From Caulobacter endophyticus (GTDB lineage Bacteria; Pseudomonadota; Alphaproteobacteria; Caulobacterales; Caulobacteraceae): a stretch of DNA of 64,000 nucleotides. Shown here in pieces: positions 42,628 to 50,888 of the stretch (position 1 is the first letter of the stretch; each line of letters starts with the position of its first letter). The notes under the pieces are model-generated. The model worked only from the letters and a program-made list of their open reading frames with translations, was not told where the DNA came from and ran no database searches. Where the stretch lies: positions 1 to 64,000 of the forward strand of contig NZ_JARQWV010000004.1 in NCBI RefSeq assembly GCF_029543245.1, given 5' to 3'. The position numbers and the translations under genes were made by a program.

Positions 42628-42923
42628 GGCCTGGTGGTGGCCGGAACGCGGACATAGACCGTGCGCGGCCCGCGCAGCAGAAGGCCCAGCAGAATGCCGA
42701 CGCCGATCGCAGCGGTCAGCGCCAGGGTGGGCCTTTCGCGAACCTTTTCCTTGACGACCAGCAGGCTGTCCTGGATGTGCTCGCGGCCGCCGGCATAGAG
42801 CTCTTCAGCGCCGGTCTTGAGGCTGCCATAGGCCTCCTTCGCCGACGCACCGGCCGCGCCAAGCTGGTCCTTGGCCTTGTCGCGATGGCGCACATTGGCC
42901 GGGGAAATGCCGATGTCGGTCAT
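42624..42923 (-). CDS. DUF883/ElaB-YqjD-like membrane-anchored stress protein
   Basis: 99 residues from ATG 42923 (AGGAG upstream). A helical N-terminal part rich in Ala/Lys/Glu (KAKDQLGAAGASAKEAYGSL, GREHIQDSLLVVKEKVRERP) ends in one C-terminal membrane helix LALTAAIGVGILLGLLL and the basic end RGPRTVYVRVP. This is the layout of ElaB/YqjD proteins, which bind inactive ribosomes at the membrane in stationary phase. An EcfG-type promoter 36 bases upstream supports stress control. Confidence 0.8.
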   Translation of the reverse strand: MTDIGISPANVRHRDKAKDQLGAAGASAKEAYGSLKTGAEELYAGGREHIQDSLLVVKEKVRERPTLALTAAIGVGILLGLLLRGPRTVYVRVPATTRP

Positions 42924-42959
42924 GATGTCTCCTGGGAGGTTGTTGGGCTCGTTTGCCAC

Positions 42960-42984
42960 AACCGCGGGCAAGCCCGCCGGTTCC
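42960..42984 (-). promoter_or_regulatory. EcfG (SigT)-type promoter for the DUF883-like gene
   Basis: Minus strand GGAAC (42984-42980), 16-nt spacer, GGTT (42963-42960), 36 bases before the ATG. Confidence 0.6.
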
Positions 42985-43032
42985 CTCGCGGCCAATGTGG
43001 CGTCTCGGCGGACGGTGGGTTACATCGGAGCG

Positions 43033-43599
43033 ATGTTCACCGCGTTCGACGCCGCCCGCGCAGACGCTTGCGATGGCCTGACGCTGGCCCTGATCCCGGA
43101 CCCGGCCCTAGCCTCAGCGTTAGGCAAGGCGGCGACCACCTTCGCCGGCGCTCATCGTCTGGTGGGTCGCCAGGCGCGGACCGACCAGTTGGCCTTGCCG
43201 CTGTTCGACCTTGGCCGGTACGCGGGCCTTCCTTACGGCATCGTCCGTCAGGCCCAGGAAGCCGCCCGGCGCCTGGTACTGCCCGCGCCGTTCGAACTCA
43301 TCATCGACCGTGTCGAAGCGGTGCGAGGCCCTGGCGGCGCCTGGATGGCGCGCCTGACAGGACCAGAGACGCCGGCCTTGATCGCCTTGTACGCCGATCT
43401 GGCCGCGTCCCTTCGGCGCTCAGGCCTTGGCCGGCGCATCGCGATCGCTTGGAGCGCCGGCGCGCCGTTCCTGGAAACCAACATCGCCTTCCCAACCACG
43501 CCGATCTCGCCCATCGTCTGGCGGATCGACGCGCTGTCCCTGCTGCACGACACCCCGCCCCGGCGTCAGGTCAGCCTGGGACGATGGACCTTTGGCTAA
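43033..43599 (+). CDS. 2'-5' RNA ligase-like protein without its catalytic histidines
   Basis: 188 residues following the 2H phosphoesterase layout: TAFDAARADACDGLTLALIP, GGAWMARLTG, LGRRIAIAWSAGAPFLETNI and IVWRIDALSLLHDTPPRRQV, ending LGRWTFG as in this family. The two H-x-T/S motifs should sit at QLALPLFDL and FLETNIAFP, but no His is present in either. So the fold is probably kept and the phosphodiesterase activity lost. Start ATG 43033; longer forms would run antisense to the DUF883-like gene. It is not clear what such a protein binds. Confidence 0.65.
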   Translation: MFTAFDAARADACDGLTLALIPDPALASALGKAATTFAGAHRLVGRQARTDQLALPLFDLGRYAGLPYGIVRQAQEAARRLVLPAPFELIIDRVEAVRGPGGAWMARLTGPETPALIALYADLAASLRRSGLGRRIAIAWSAGAPFLETNIAFPTTPISPIVWRIDALSLLHDTPPRRQVSLGRWTFG

Positions 43600-43648
43600 G
43601 GCTTGGCTGCCGGTGGAGCAAGCGTGCGCCCAGCGGCGTTGACCCGCC

Positions 43649-43828
43649 ATGACAGATCCACTTTCGCCCACCCCCGCGCCCGGCGAGCCGCCGACCGAAA
43701 TTCCGCCAGGGACGCCCAGACCCGAATTCGACGATCCTGTGATCCCGTTCGAGGATCCAGGCCCGGCCCCGCCCATGCCCAAGCCCGATGATGGCCGCCC
43801 CTACGACACGCCCCCGCCTGGCCCTTGA
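43649..43828 (+). CDS. Proline-rich acidic small protein (59 aa)
   Basis: MTDPLSPTPAPGEPPTEIPP is followed by EFDDPVIPFEDPGPAPPMPK and a short tail. About one third Pro, mostly acidic, surely disordered. Small Pro-rich stress-associated proteins of this kind are common in Caulobacter relatives. No clear ribosome-binding site; coding is supported by regular third-position GC and absence of stops. Confidence 0.45.
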   Translation: MTDPLSPTPAPGEPPTEIPPGTPRPEFDDPVIPFEDPGPAPPMPKPDDGRPYDTPPPGP

Positions 43829-43928
43829 GCTGGCGCGCATGATTTCGCGACCCGCGCCAAGGGCGCAACGCGCTCAGCGGATCGCTGCGACGTTCCGCCT
43901 CATCGAGATGGATCAGGCTGGTTGAGGG

Positions 43929-43972
43929 GGCGCCAGGCTGGAGACCTGGCGCCGGCGCCAAAGCGCCGGCGC
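43929..43972. terminator. Two overlapping GC hairpins
   Basis: GGCGCCAGG / CCTGGCGCC (43929-43937, 43945-43953) and GCGCCGGCGC / GCGCCGGCGC around CAAA (43949-43958, 43963-43972) share bases, so only one can form at a time. They lie between a plus-strand small gene and the convergent ardA. Confidence 0.45.
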
Positions 43973-44003
43973 ACCCCGCTCACCCAGGTCAAGGACGCTC
44001 GAG

Positions 44004-44534
44004 CTACCGGCCGGAAAAGACGTGAACCTCCCCGCCTTCGGCCGCGATTGTGAAGGCATCGCCGCTGATCTCGGCGTCGCGGGCCATAGCCTCGTAATCG
44101 ATATAGAGCCGCAGGACCTCCGGGATCTGCGTGCTCTCCTCGGTCAGCTCCTGGAGATAGTCGGCCAGGCTCGAAAACCGCCCGCGATAGCCGTCCTCGA
44201 TCAGGCCTTCGGCCTCGCCAAGGTCGCCGTTGACGTGGCCGAGCACCAAGGCGCCCAGCTCGCCACGCTCGCGCAGGAAAGCGGCGATCTCCACCACCTT
44301 GGCCATCGGCGTATATTCGCCAATCTCCACCGCGCCAAAGCCCTCGTAATCGTGGATCGCGTACTCTTCGGCGTCCGGCTCGGGCGAGGCGGCCAGCATG
44401 GCGGCCACCGCCGCCAGCACGGCCTCAAGGTCGTCCTCGACCTCGATCCAGGCGCCGTGCAGCACGCCGCAATTGTAGGCGCCGAGGCACGCAACATAGA
44501 TGCGCGGCTCAAGGATTTCAGCAGCTTGTCCCAT
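44004..44534 (-). CDS. ardA: ArdA-like antirestriction protein
   Basis: 176 residues from ATG 44534 (GAGG upstream; 44549 possible). ArdA imitates the bend of DNA and blocks type I restriction enzymes. Family pattern: PRIYVACLGAYNCGVLHGAW, SPEPDAEEYAIHDYEGFGAV, EIGEYTPMAKVVEIAAFL, FSSLADYLQELTEES and YIDYEAMARDAEISGDAFTI. Strongly acidic overall as expected. Usually carried by plasmids and mobile elements, but no mobility gene is next to it here. It could protect the host or be a chromosomal leftover. Confidence 0.9.
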   Translation of the reverse strand: MGQAAEILEPRIYVACLGAYNCGVLHGAWIEVEDDLEAVLAAVAAMLAASPEPDAEEYAIHDYEGFGAVEIGEYTPMAKVVEIAAFLRERGELGALVLGHVNGDLGEAEGLIEDGYRGRFSSLADYLQELTEESTQIPEVLRLYIDYEAMARDAEISGDAFTIAAEGGEVHVFSGR

Positions 44535-45013
44535 GGTCCTCATCCTCAAGGCAGGGGTTCGTCATCGAACCCTTGCCCGTCGGCGAGACCGGGTGTGCAA
44601 GCGGAGGGGCGGCTTCGCGGGGACCCGGCTGCAGGGCACCTCAAGGCCCGAAGCTGGGCGGAAGACGATCCGAAGCGCGCCGAGGGCGGAGCCCTAAGCC
44701 ATCCGGCCGCGGCAGCGGCCGGAGGGAAATTCCGCGCTAGCGCGCTCGCGCGCCAAGGCCCGTGGCGGCGCAGACCACCGCAATGGAGCCGGGCCGATCT
44801 TCCCGCTTATTGAAGGGTGCGTCGTCCCAGATCCCCGAGGCGCTTGAGAGGCCGCTATCGCGTCACTGAGCGCGCCGAGGGGCCATGGGAGGGGCGTCAA
44901 TCTCGCCGCGCCTGCGACGAAGGCGTTGGCGTATCGCTGAACGGCGCGACCATCATGAGAGCTGGCTCCGCCCCATCAGGGGTTGGAGGAGGCGATGGCT
45001 GCGTCGCCGACGA
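44535..45013. other. Intergenic region without recognisable gene
   Basis: About 480 bases upstream of ardA. Frames on both strands are Arg-rich and not believable. An inverted pattern near 44690-44750 (CGGCCGCGGCAGCGGCCGGAG) could fold. Confidence 0.4.
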
Positions 45014-45196
45014 CTACGGAGTCTTACCCTTGAAGGTGTCGCCAACCTCGGCGGCGCTTGGGCCGTCGGGTCCGGCGGTCTTCTGTTCGGCCTTGCCCGT
45101 CTTGATCGTGCCGGCCTCCGAGACCAGCCCAGGCCGATCACCCAGCGGCAACGCCTCATTGGACTTTCGTCCATCGGTGTTGGGCTGTTCGCTCAT
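45014..45196 (-). CDS. Small hydrophilic protein (60 aa)
   Basis: MSEQPNTDGRKSNEALPLGD, then RPGLVSEAGTIKTGKAEQKT and a short Lys end. AGGAG lies seven bases before the ATG. Polar, without membrane segment and probably disordered. It follows the SDR operon by about 40 bases on the same strand and could be its last gene. No family known. Confidence 0.6.
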   Translation of the reverse strand: MSEQPNTDGRKSNEALPLGDRPGLVSEAGTIKTGKAEQKTAGPDGPSAAEVGDTFKGKTP

Positions 45197-45238
45197 GGTC
45201 TTCTCCTGTCTTGGGTTCGTTCGTTTGTCCGCTGTCGA

Positions 45239-45388
45239 TCAGTCCGCGCCATTGCCCGGGTCATCGGCGCTCGGATCGGATGTCGCGTCGGTCTTGCGGT
45301 TCGGGTCGAGCGCCGGCGGCGGCGGCGCTTCCAGGCCGGCATCCTCGCCCGCCGGTTCAGGGATCGTCCCGTTGTCCTGGGCGTCCAT
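45239..45388 (-). CDS. Very small acidic protein (49 aa)
   Basis: MDAQDNGTIPEPAGEDAGLE, APPPPALDPNRKTDATSDPS, ADDPGNGAD. The ATG overlaps the SDR stop (TGATG) and GGAG lies just upstream, so it is translated with the SDR gene. Disordered and acidic; function unknown. The regular overlaps along this operon support it being real. Confidence 0.5.
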   Translation of the reverse strand: MDAQDNGTIPEPAGEDAGLEAPPPPALDPNRKTDATSDPSADDPGNGAD

Positions 45389-46179
45389 CAGCGCTCTCCA
45401 GAGCCAGGCTCGGCCATCTTGCGGTGTTGCTCGGCCAGCACGCTCTGGGGCGTCACGGCCGCCATCGCCGCTTGCAGCTTATTCTTGAATCCGGCGACCA
45501 CGTCGCCCTCGCCCTTCTGCATGGCGCGGTAGCCCACGAGCGCGACATCGGCCGGATCGGCCTTCTTGGGGTCCGCGCCGACCTTGGTGTCGAGCATGTC
45601 GGCGCGGTCGAAGAACTCGGTGTCGGTCGGGCCCGGCATCAGGCAGCTGACCGAGACCCCCGTGTCCTTGAGCTCGTTGCGCAAGGCCCAGGCGAAGCTG
45701 TCGAGGAAGGCCTTGGTGCCATTGTAGACCGCTTGGAACGAGCCTGGCATCAGACCCGCGATCGAGCCGGTGATGAGGATCCGCCCGCGGTCGCGATCAC
45801 GCATGTCCCGGGCCACCTGCTGGATCAGATAGACTGTGCCGGTGATGTTGGTGTCGATCACGAACCGGGCTTCACCCCAGTCCTGGTCGAGGAATCCGTG
45901 TCCCAGGCCACGGCCGGCGTTAGCCATCAGGGCGTCCACGGAGCGATCGCCGATCAGGTCCACGAGTTGGTCGACGCCTTGCGTGGTCGACAGGTCCGCC
46001 TGCAGGCATTCGACCCGCGTGCCGTGCTGCTCCAGGCCGGCCTGGGCCTCGACAATCGACGGTTCGTCGGCGGCGATGATCAGGTCGTAGCCGTCCTCGG
46101 CGGCCAGCTTGGCCAGTTCGTAGCCGATCCCCGACGAAGCGCCGGTGATCACGGCCAGGGGGCGTTGATCTCCGATCAT
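45388..46179 (-). CDS. Short-chain dehydrogenase/reductase
   Basis: 263 residues. Rossmann signature VITGASSGIGYELA, then LMANAGRG, catalytic Ser in LITGSIAG, Y-x3-K in AVYNGTKAFLDSFAWAL, and PGPTDTEFFDRADM after the active site. An NAD(P)-dependent oxidoreductase of unknown substrate. Its ATG overlaps the dehydrogenase stop (TGATG at 46177-46181). The trio SRPBCC protein, zinc dehydrogenase and SDR appears to be one stress-controlled operon. Confidence 0.92.
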   Translation of the reverse strand: MIGDQRPLAVITGASSGIGYELAKLAAEDGYDLIIAADEPSIVEAQAGLEQHGTRVECLQADLSTTQGVDQLVDLIGDRSVDALMANAGRGLGHGFLDQDWGEARFVIDTNITGTVYLIQQVARDMRDRDRGRILITGSIAGLMPGSFQAVYNGTKAFLDSFAWALRNELKDTGVSVSCLMPGPTDTEFFDRADMLDTKVGADPKKADPADVALVGYRAMQKGEGDVVAGFKNKLQAAMAAVTPQSVLAEQHRKMAEPGSGER

Positions 46180-47369
46180 CAGGCGGCTTCCTTCTGCCAG
46201 TCGGGCTTGAGGACGACCTTGGTCACCTCGTTCTGGTTTTCCTTGAACATCTTGTAGCCGTCCGGGGCGCTCTCGAGCGGCAGCCGGTGGCTGATAAGGA
46301 AGGTGGTGTCGATGACCCCCTCGCCGATCAGGTCGAGCAACGGGCGCAGATACTTCTGCACGTGCGTCTGGCCGGTGCGGATCTGCAGGCCCTTCTCCAT
46401 CAGGGCGCCGATCGGGATCTTGTCGCCCATGCCGCCATAGACGCCGGGGACCGACACCCGTCCGCCGGTGCGGCAGGCCATCAGCACTTCGCGGAGCACG
46501 TGGGCGCGATCGGTGCCGATCCGTGTAGCGACCTTCACCGCATCGACCACGTTGTCGATCGAAAAGCCGTGGCTTTCCATGCCGACCGCATCGATGCAGG
46601 CGTCCGGCCCAATGCCCCCGGTCATGGCCATCAAGGCCTCGCGAACCTTGACGTCGTGATAGTTCAAGACCCGCGCGCCCAGCGACCTGGCCAGTTCGAG
46701 CCGGTGCGGATGGTGATCGATGGCGATGACCTTGTGCGCGCCCTGGATCAGGGCGCTCTGGATGGCGAACAGGCCAACCGGGCCGCAGCCCCACACGGCC
46801 ACCGTATCACCCGGCTCGATCTGGCAGTTCTCGGCCGCCATCCAGCCGGTGGGCAGGATGTCGGACAGGAAAAGCACCTTATCGTCCTCCAGGCCGTCGG
46901 GAATGACGATCGGTCCCACGTCGCTATAGGGCACGCGGACATACTCTGCCTGGCCGCCGGCATAGCCGCCGGTCATGTGCGAGTAGCCGAAGAGGCCCGT
47001 CATCGGCGCGCCATAGGCGATCTCGCCCAGGTCCTGGGTGTCGGAGGGATTAGAGTTCTCGCAGCCGGAGAACTGCTGCTTCTCGCAGTGGAAGCACTTG
47101 CCGCAGGCGATCACGAACGGGACCACGACGCGTTGGCCCTTCCGCAAGGTCGAGCCAGGTCCGGTTTCGACGACCTCGCCCATGAATTCATGTCCCAGAA
47201 TGTCGCCCTTCTCCATCGATGGGATCATGCTGTCGTAGAGGTGCAGGTCCGAACCGCAGATGGCGGTCGAGGTGATCTTGATGATCGCATCGCGCGGATT
47301 GACGATCTGGGGATCTGGAACAGTGTCCATTCGCACGTCGTGTTTGCCGTGCCAGGTCAAAGCGCGCAT
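46179..47369 (-). CDS. Zinc-dependent alcohol dehydrogenase (formaldehyde dehydrogenase-like)
   Basis: 396 residues of the medium-chain family. Catalytic zinc: [10 protein letters not shown] and [10 protein letters not shown]; structural zinc Cys cluster in [20 protein letters not shown] (four Cys); NAD site [18 protein letters not shown]. The longer loop after the structural zinc is as in glutathione-independent formaldehyde dehydrogenases and their relatives. GGAG six bases before ATG 47369; a TTG at 47384 is an alternative. Probably removes an aldehyde formed in stress, but the substrate is not shown. Confidence 0.92.
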   Translation of the reverse strand: MRALTWHGKHDVRMDTVPDPQIVNPRDAIIKITSTAICGSDLHLYDSMIPSMEKGDILGHEFMGEVVETGPGSTLRKGQRVVVPFVIACGKCFHCEKQQFSGCENSNPSDTQDLGEIAYGAPMTGLFGYSHMTGGYAGGQAEYVRVPYSDVGPIVIPDGLEDDKVLFLSDILPTGWMAAENCQIEPGDTVAVWGCGPVGLFAIQSALIQGAHKVIAIDHHPHRLELARSLGARVLNYHDVKVREALMAMTGGIGPDACIDAVGMESHGFSIDNVVDAVKVATRIGTDRAHVLREVLMACRTGGRVSVPGVYGGMGDKIPIGALMEKGLQIRTGQTHVQKYLRPLLDLIGEGVIDTTFLISHRLPLESAPDGYKMFKENQNEVTKVVLKPDWQKEAA

Positions 47370-47396
47370 CGGCGGCTCCGTCAAATGAGGTTGGGG

Positions 47397-47984
47397 TCAG
47401 CCTTGCGGCGCGGCGTTAGTGGTTTTCGCGGTGGAGATCTCGCCCGTCTCCATCAACTGCTTGAACCGGCGCAGCTCGCGGCGCGCCTGAATCTTGGGTT
47501 CCTTCTGGAAAAGCTTGGCGATGAGCTTGCCCAGGTCTCCCCCCGGCGGTTCGTAGACGATCGTGGCGGTCACTTCGGTCCCCCGTCCGGGCGGACCATC
47601 GCGAAACTCCACGCGCCCGAAGTTCTTGATGTCGGCGCCCTCGACCGACTCCCAGGCCAGAAGCTCGTTATCGACCTCGTCGGTGATCACGCTGTCCCAC
47701 GCCACGGTCTTGCCCGCCGGCGCCTTGACCACCCAGCGCCAGCGGCGATCGTCGCTGGGCGTAATGCTTTCGACGCTCTCCATGAAGCGCGCCAGATTGC
47801 GAAAATCGCGCCAGAACGCATAGAGCTCGGCGCGCGGCCGATTGACGGTGACGGTGCGTCCGACGAGGGCCGCCTCGTGCCAGCCGCGTTCTTCGGCGAT
47901 CTCGTGGGCGACGTCACGTTGGTGTACGGCGGCGGTCAGCGGCGCGTCGCTCTGCAGCGCACGGCCGATGGTCTCTTCGGACAT
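47397..47984 (-). CDS. SRPBCC-fold protein (polyketide cyclase/START-like)
   Basis: 195 residues. The START-type core begins VTVNRPRAELYAFWRDFRNL, with RFMESVESITPSDDRRWRWV, then KTVAWDSVITDEVDNELLAW and a terminal helix KIQARRELRRFKQLMETGEI. Such domains bind a hydrophobic ligand in a deep pocket. First gene of the operon with the dehydrogenase and SDR; AGGAG before the ATG and an EcfG-type promoter 26 bases upstream. Ligand unknown. Confidence 0.85.
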   Translation of the reverse strand: MSEETIGRALQSDAPLTAAVHQRDVAHEIAEERGWHEAALVGRTVTVNRPRAELYAFWRDFRNLARFMESVESITPSDDRRWRWVVKAPAGKTVAWDSVITDEVDNELLAWESVEGADIKNFGRVEFRDGPPGRGTEVTATIVYEPPGGDLGKLIAKLFQKEPKIQARRELRRFKQLMETGEISTAKTTNAAPQG

Positions 47985-48010
47985 CGTCGATCTCCTGGGT
48001 TCGGCCGATC

Positions 48011-48035
48011 AACCGCCCGCCCCCGTCGTTGTTCC
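48011..48035 (-). promoter_or_regulatory. EcfG (SigT)-type promoter for the SRPBCC operon
   Basis: Minus strand GGAAC (48035-48031), 16-nt spacer, GGTT (48014-48011), 26 bases before the ATG at 47984. Confidence 0.6.
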
Positions 48036-48153
48036 GAAAGCCAAGGTCCAGGCCGACCGCCTCCATCAAATGACGGTCCGCGGCGAAAACCGTTCGATCA
48101 CCTAGGCCGCAAGGCGTTTTCGGTGCGCGGCGCTGAGCCGACTTGTCGACATT

Positions 48154-48178
48154 GGAACGCGCGCTGGGGCGTGTCGTT
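48154..48178 (+). promoter_or_regulatory. EcfG (SigT)-type promoter for the heme-oxygenase-like operon
   Basis: GGAAC (48154-48158), 16-nt spacer, CGTT (48175-48178), 107 bases before the ATG at 48286. Divergent from the SRPBCC promoter 120 bases away. Confidence 0.6.
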
Positions 48179-48285
48179 TGTGCTGCTCGCCGCTGATGAC
48201 GCGGCCAGTGCAACCGCGGGAGAAGGCCGGGACGTGCAATATGCGTTCAAGCCGAACCATTTCCCGCCTGAACGGAGTGCCAACC

Positions 48286-49218
48286 ATGTTCGGTGGCGAT
48301 CGCCTCTCGCGCCTTGGCGGCTTCAGCCCGCAATTTCCTGACGCCGACGCCTTGCACAAGGGCTTGGCGCACTGGAACCACCGCCGCCTGTCGCCCGGGG
48401 CGCCGAGCGCGGATTGGCGCTCCGCTATCGAGGAAGAGCGGCTCATGAAGGAGGTCGAGGGCGAGTTCATCGAAGCCTTCCGCGATCTCGTCGCGCCCCT
48501 GGTCGATGCGGTCCCGCAAGACGCCGAAGCCTTCGTCTCATGGTTCGAGGCGCTGAAGGACCACGGCCCTGGCCAATGGGATCCCCTGTTCGACTGGCTG
48601 CAGGGCGCGGCCAGCCTTGAGGATATCAAGTGGTTCCTGACCCAGGAGGCGGCGGGCGAGGCTGGTTTCGACGATCTGGTCGCCTTAACCCAGGTCAAGA
48701 TCCCAGACCGCGCCAAGCTCGAACTGGCCCGCAACTACTGGGACGAGATGGGTCGCGGCAGCGCCAAGGGCATGCATGGCCCGATGCTCTCGCGAACCAC
48801 CGCGACCCTGGGCCTGACCCCCACCATCGACACCACGCTCTGGCAGTCGCTGTGCCTGGCCAACACCATGACCGCCTTCGCCACCACGCGCCGTTATGCG
48901 TGGCACTCGATCGGCGCCTTGGGTGTGGTGGAGCTGACCGCGCCAACGCGGGTGTCTTGCGTCGACGCCGGTCTCAAGCGTGTCGGCGTCTCGCCCGAGG
49001 CCCGAAAATACTTCGCGCTGCACGCCCATCTCGATATCGAGCACTCCAAGGCCTGGAACACCGAGGCCCTGCTGCCGCTCGTGGACGAGGATCCCACGCG
49101 CGCCCGCTACATCGCCGAAGGCGCGGTAATGCGCCTGATCTGCGGCGAGCAGTGTTTTGAGACCTATCGCGCTCATCTTTGGGCCCACACCCACCCACTG
49201 GTTTACGCGGCCGAGTGA
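48286..49218 (+). CDS. Heme-oxygenase-like diiron redox enzyme
   Basis: 310 residues, all helical. Resembles the iron-containing redox enzyme family with a heme-oxygenase fold (TenA/PqqC-like): WFLTQEAAGEAGFDDLVALT with a likely Glu ligand, ARNYWDEMGRGSAKGMHGPM with Glu and His, and HAHLDIEHSKAWNTEALLPL with H-x-x-x-x-E-H. These ligands would hold two irons. Members oxidise amino acids, fatty acids or unusual metabolites; the substrate is unknown. ATG 48286 has GGAG eight bases upstream. An EcfG-type promoter precedes it and two small genes follow closely. Confidence 0.8.
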   Translation: MFGGDRLSRLGGFSPQFPDADALHKGLAHWNHRRLSPGAPSADWRSAIEEERLMKEVEGEFIEAFRDLVAPLVDAVPQDAEAFVSWFEALKDHGPGQWDPLFDWLQGAASLEDIKWFLTQEAAGEAGFDDLVALTQVKIPDRAKLELARNYWDEMGRGSAKGMHGPMLSRTTATLGLTPTIDTTLWQSLCLANTMTAFATTRRYAWHSIGALGVVELTAPTRVSCVDAGLKRVGVSPEARKYFALHAHLDIEHSKAWNTEALLPLVDEDPTRARYIAEGAVMRLICGEQCFETYRAHLWAHTHPLVYAAE

Positions 49219-49223
49219 TCGCG

Positions 49224-49457
49224 ATGGCGACCATCCTGGATGTCCTGCCCTACGACGGCGGGTGGTGCGTGAAGATCGCCGAGACGGGCGAGGTTCTCTT
49301 CTTCACCGCGCGCCGGCGCGCGGTCGCTAAAGCCCAACGCCTGGCGCGCGTCTGGCCGCGGAGCGCCAGGGTCAAGGTCCACGCCCGACGGGCGCCAAGC
49401 CCTGAGCGCGGACGCGCGCCGGAGGACTTTGTCTATCCTTTGGGAGCGCCGGCATGA
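49224..49457 (+). CDS. DUF2188-like small protein
   Basis: 77 residues: MATILDVLPYDGGWCVKIAE, TGEVLFFTARRRAVAKAQRL. The W-x-V strand followed by a repeated A-helix is the DUF2188 style, known from small stress-linked proteins. Very basic C-terminus, possibly nucleic-acid binding. Begins five bases after the heme-oxygenase-like gene and overlaps the next by four. Confidence 0.65.
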   Translation: MATILDVLPYDGGWCVKIAETGEVLFFTARRRAVAKAQRLARVWPRSARVKVHARRAPSPERGRAPEDFVYPLGAPA

Positions 49458-49720
49458 CCAGCCAGGCGCGGCGCGCGCCCCGGCCGGCGGCAACGCGCTC
49501 GAAGATCGCCGCTGACGACGTGGTCGTCCGCTTCACCGTCTCGCCGACCCCGGCAGGCCACTGGCTCTGGCAGGTCTTCGACCACGATGGGCAGCCATGC
49601 GTACAGGGCTTGGCGGCGTCTCGAAAGCACGCCGCCGCGTTGATCATCCATGAGCTTCTCAGATCGCGGAGCGCCGCGGCCGCCCTTGCTGCCGAAAAGC
49701 TTTCGGCCAAGGCGGCCTGA
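49454..49720 (+). CDS. Small basic protein of unknown function (88 aa)
   Basis: Starts in the overlap ATGA with the preceding gene. VRFTVSPTPAGHWLWQVFDH and SRKHAAALIIHELLRSRS; a W-containing strand pair followed by a helix as in the previous gene, so the two may be distant relatives. Last gene of the heme-oxygenase-like operon. Confidence 0.6.
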   Translation: MTSQARRAPRPAATRSKIAADDVVVRFTVSPTPAGHWLWQVFDHDGQPCVQGLAASRKHAAALIIHELLRSRSAAAALAAEKLSAKAA

Positions 49721-49821
49721 GCCCGCCTCGTCTGCAGGCTTGCGCCGCGCAGCGGACCCGCGCACGTAAACGGCGCTCGACCGGGCGTTACAGCGCTGAC
49801 GGCCGCGATCGGCGGCGGCGA

Positions 49822-50556
49822 TCAGACCGGGTCGTTCTGGAGGCGAAGATAGGTTGGATCGAACTGGCCAAGCCGCGCCAGGGCCTCCCAATCGTTGATG
49901 GTCACGTGACCAGCCTTCCAGTCCACGAGCCCCTGTCGCCGCAGGTCCATCAGCACCCGATTGACGTGGACCTGGGTCAAGCCGAGCACGTCTCCCAGAT
50001 CAACCTGCGTCATGGGCAGAACAAACCCGAAGTTCTGGGCGATGCCCGCCGCCTCGAGCCGCAAGTAGAGTTCGCAGATCAGGTGCGCCAAGCGACTGGC
50101 CGCGTTCTGTTGCCCAAGCGCCACCAGCCACTGACGATGGATCGCCGCGTCGACTACGGTTTCCAGCCACAGCAACCGCGTCAAATGCGGGTGCTGTTCG
50201 CTGAGGCGACGCAGATCGTCGTGGGCGGCGGGCGCGACGACGCAATCGGCCAAGGCCACGACGCCATGGTCCATCTGCCGCATCAGCAGGCTGTGCAGGT
50301 CGACGAAATCGCCGCCAATATTGATCTCGGTGAGCTGACGCCCGCCGGTCGGCGTCAGTGTGAACCGGGCGCAAAAGCCGCTGACGACGAAGGTGCTGAA
50401 ATTGGGCCGGTCGCCGGGCTCGACCAGCGCCTTGCCGGCGGCGACCCGGCGCGTGGGCCCGAGAAGACCGGCCAGCGCCTCGCGCTCGATCGGGGAGATG
50501 ACGTCGCGCCTGGCCATCTTTTCGATGAGAGGCGTGATCAAAGGGGCTGGCGACAT
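49822..50556 (-). CDS. Crp/Fnr-family regulator 1
   Basis: 244 residues from ATG 50556. Cyclic-nucleotide-type sensor domain (RVAAGKALVEPGDRPNFSTF, GGRQLTEINIGGDFVDLHSL), a dimer helix, then a winged helix with the recognition part MTQVDLGDVLGLTQVHVNRV. No N-terminal Cys cluster, so not an oxygen-sensing FNR; the C-x(n)-C of FixK is also absent. The nearby gene at 50885 is a second, related regulator on the other strand. A longer start at TTG 50613 is possible. Confidence 0.88.
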   Translation of the reverse strand: MSPAPLITPLIEKMARRDVISPIEREALAGLLGPTRRVAAGKALVEPGDRPNFSTFVVSGFCARFTLTPTGGRQLTEINIGGDFVDLHSLLMRQMDHGVVALADCVVAPAAHDDLRRLSEQHPHLTRLLWLETVVDAAIHRQWLVALGQQNAASRLAHLICELYLRLEAAGIAQNFGFVLPMTQVDLGDVLGLTQVHVNRVLMDLRRQGLVDWKAGHVTINDWEALARLGQFDPTYLRLQNDPV

Positions 50557-50654
50557 GGCGAAATGGGGAACCTCCCCTCTCCCTTCACGGACAATGAGCT
50601 TTAAGGCCGTCAAACGATCGAGCCGATAACCTAGATCAACGCGGACCGGCTGCG

Positions 50655-50888
50655 ATGGGCCTAGACTCCTCGCGCCCGGAGGTTTCGTTGCTCACCCCGT
50701 TTATCTTTATCGGCGTCACCGACGATTGCAGGACGACGTTTGTCGATCTGGATGTCGAGACCGTGGATCCTGAACGCCGCGCGCAGGCCTTGCTGGCCGA
50801 GCATCGCAGCTGTCAGGAGATCGAGGTCTGGCGCGACGACCAACGCATCGCCGTCATTTCCCGTGCGCCAGCGGAACCGACGGCTTGA
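50655..50888 (+). CDS. Small protein of unknown function (77 aa)
   Basis: MGLDSSRPEVSLLTPFIFIG, then VETVDPERRAQALLAEHRSC and QEIEVWRDDQRIAVISRAP. Similar in style to short DUF6894-type or DUF2188-type proteins, ending in a V-W-R-x-D-x-R-I strand. Overlaps the next regulator gene by four bases. Confidence 0.6.
   Translation: MGLDSSRPEVSLLTPFIFIGVTDDCRTTFVDLDVETVDPERRAQALLAEHRSCQEIEVWRDDQRIAVISRAPAEPTA

Noticed and set aside
46287..48341. A 684-codon plus-strand frame opposite the dehydrogenase operon
   Set aside because: Antisense shadow of zinc dehydrogenase and SRPBCC genes, which have all family motifs; its His/Asp/Gln-rich composition is typical of such shadows.
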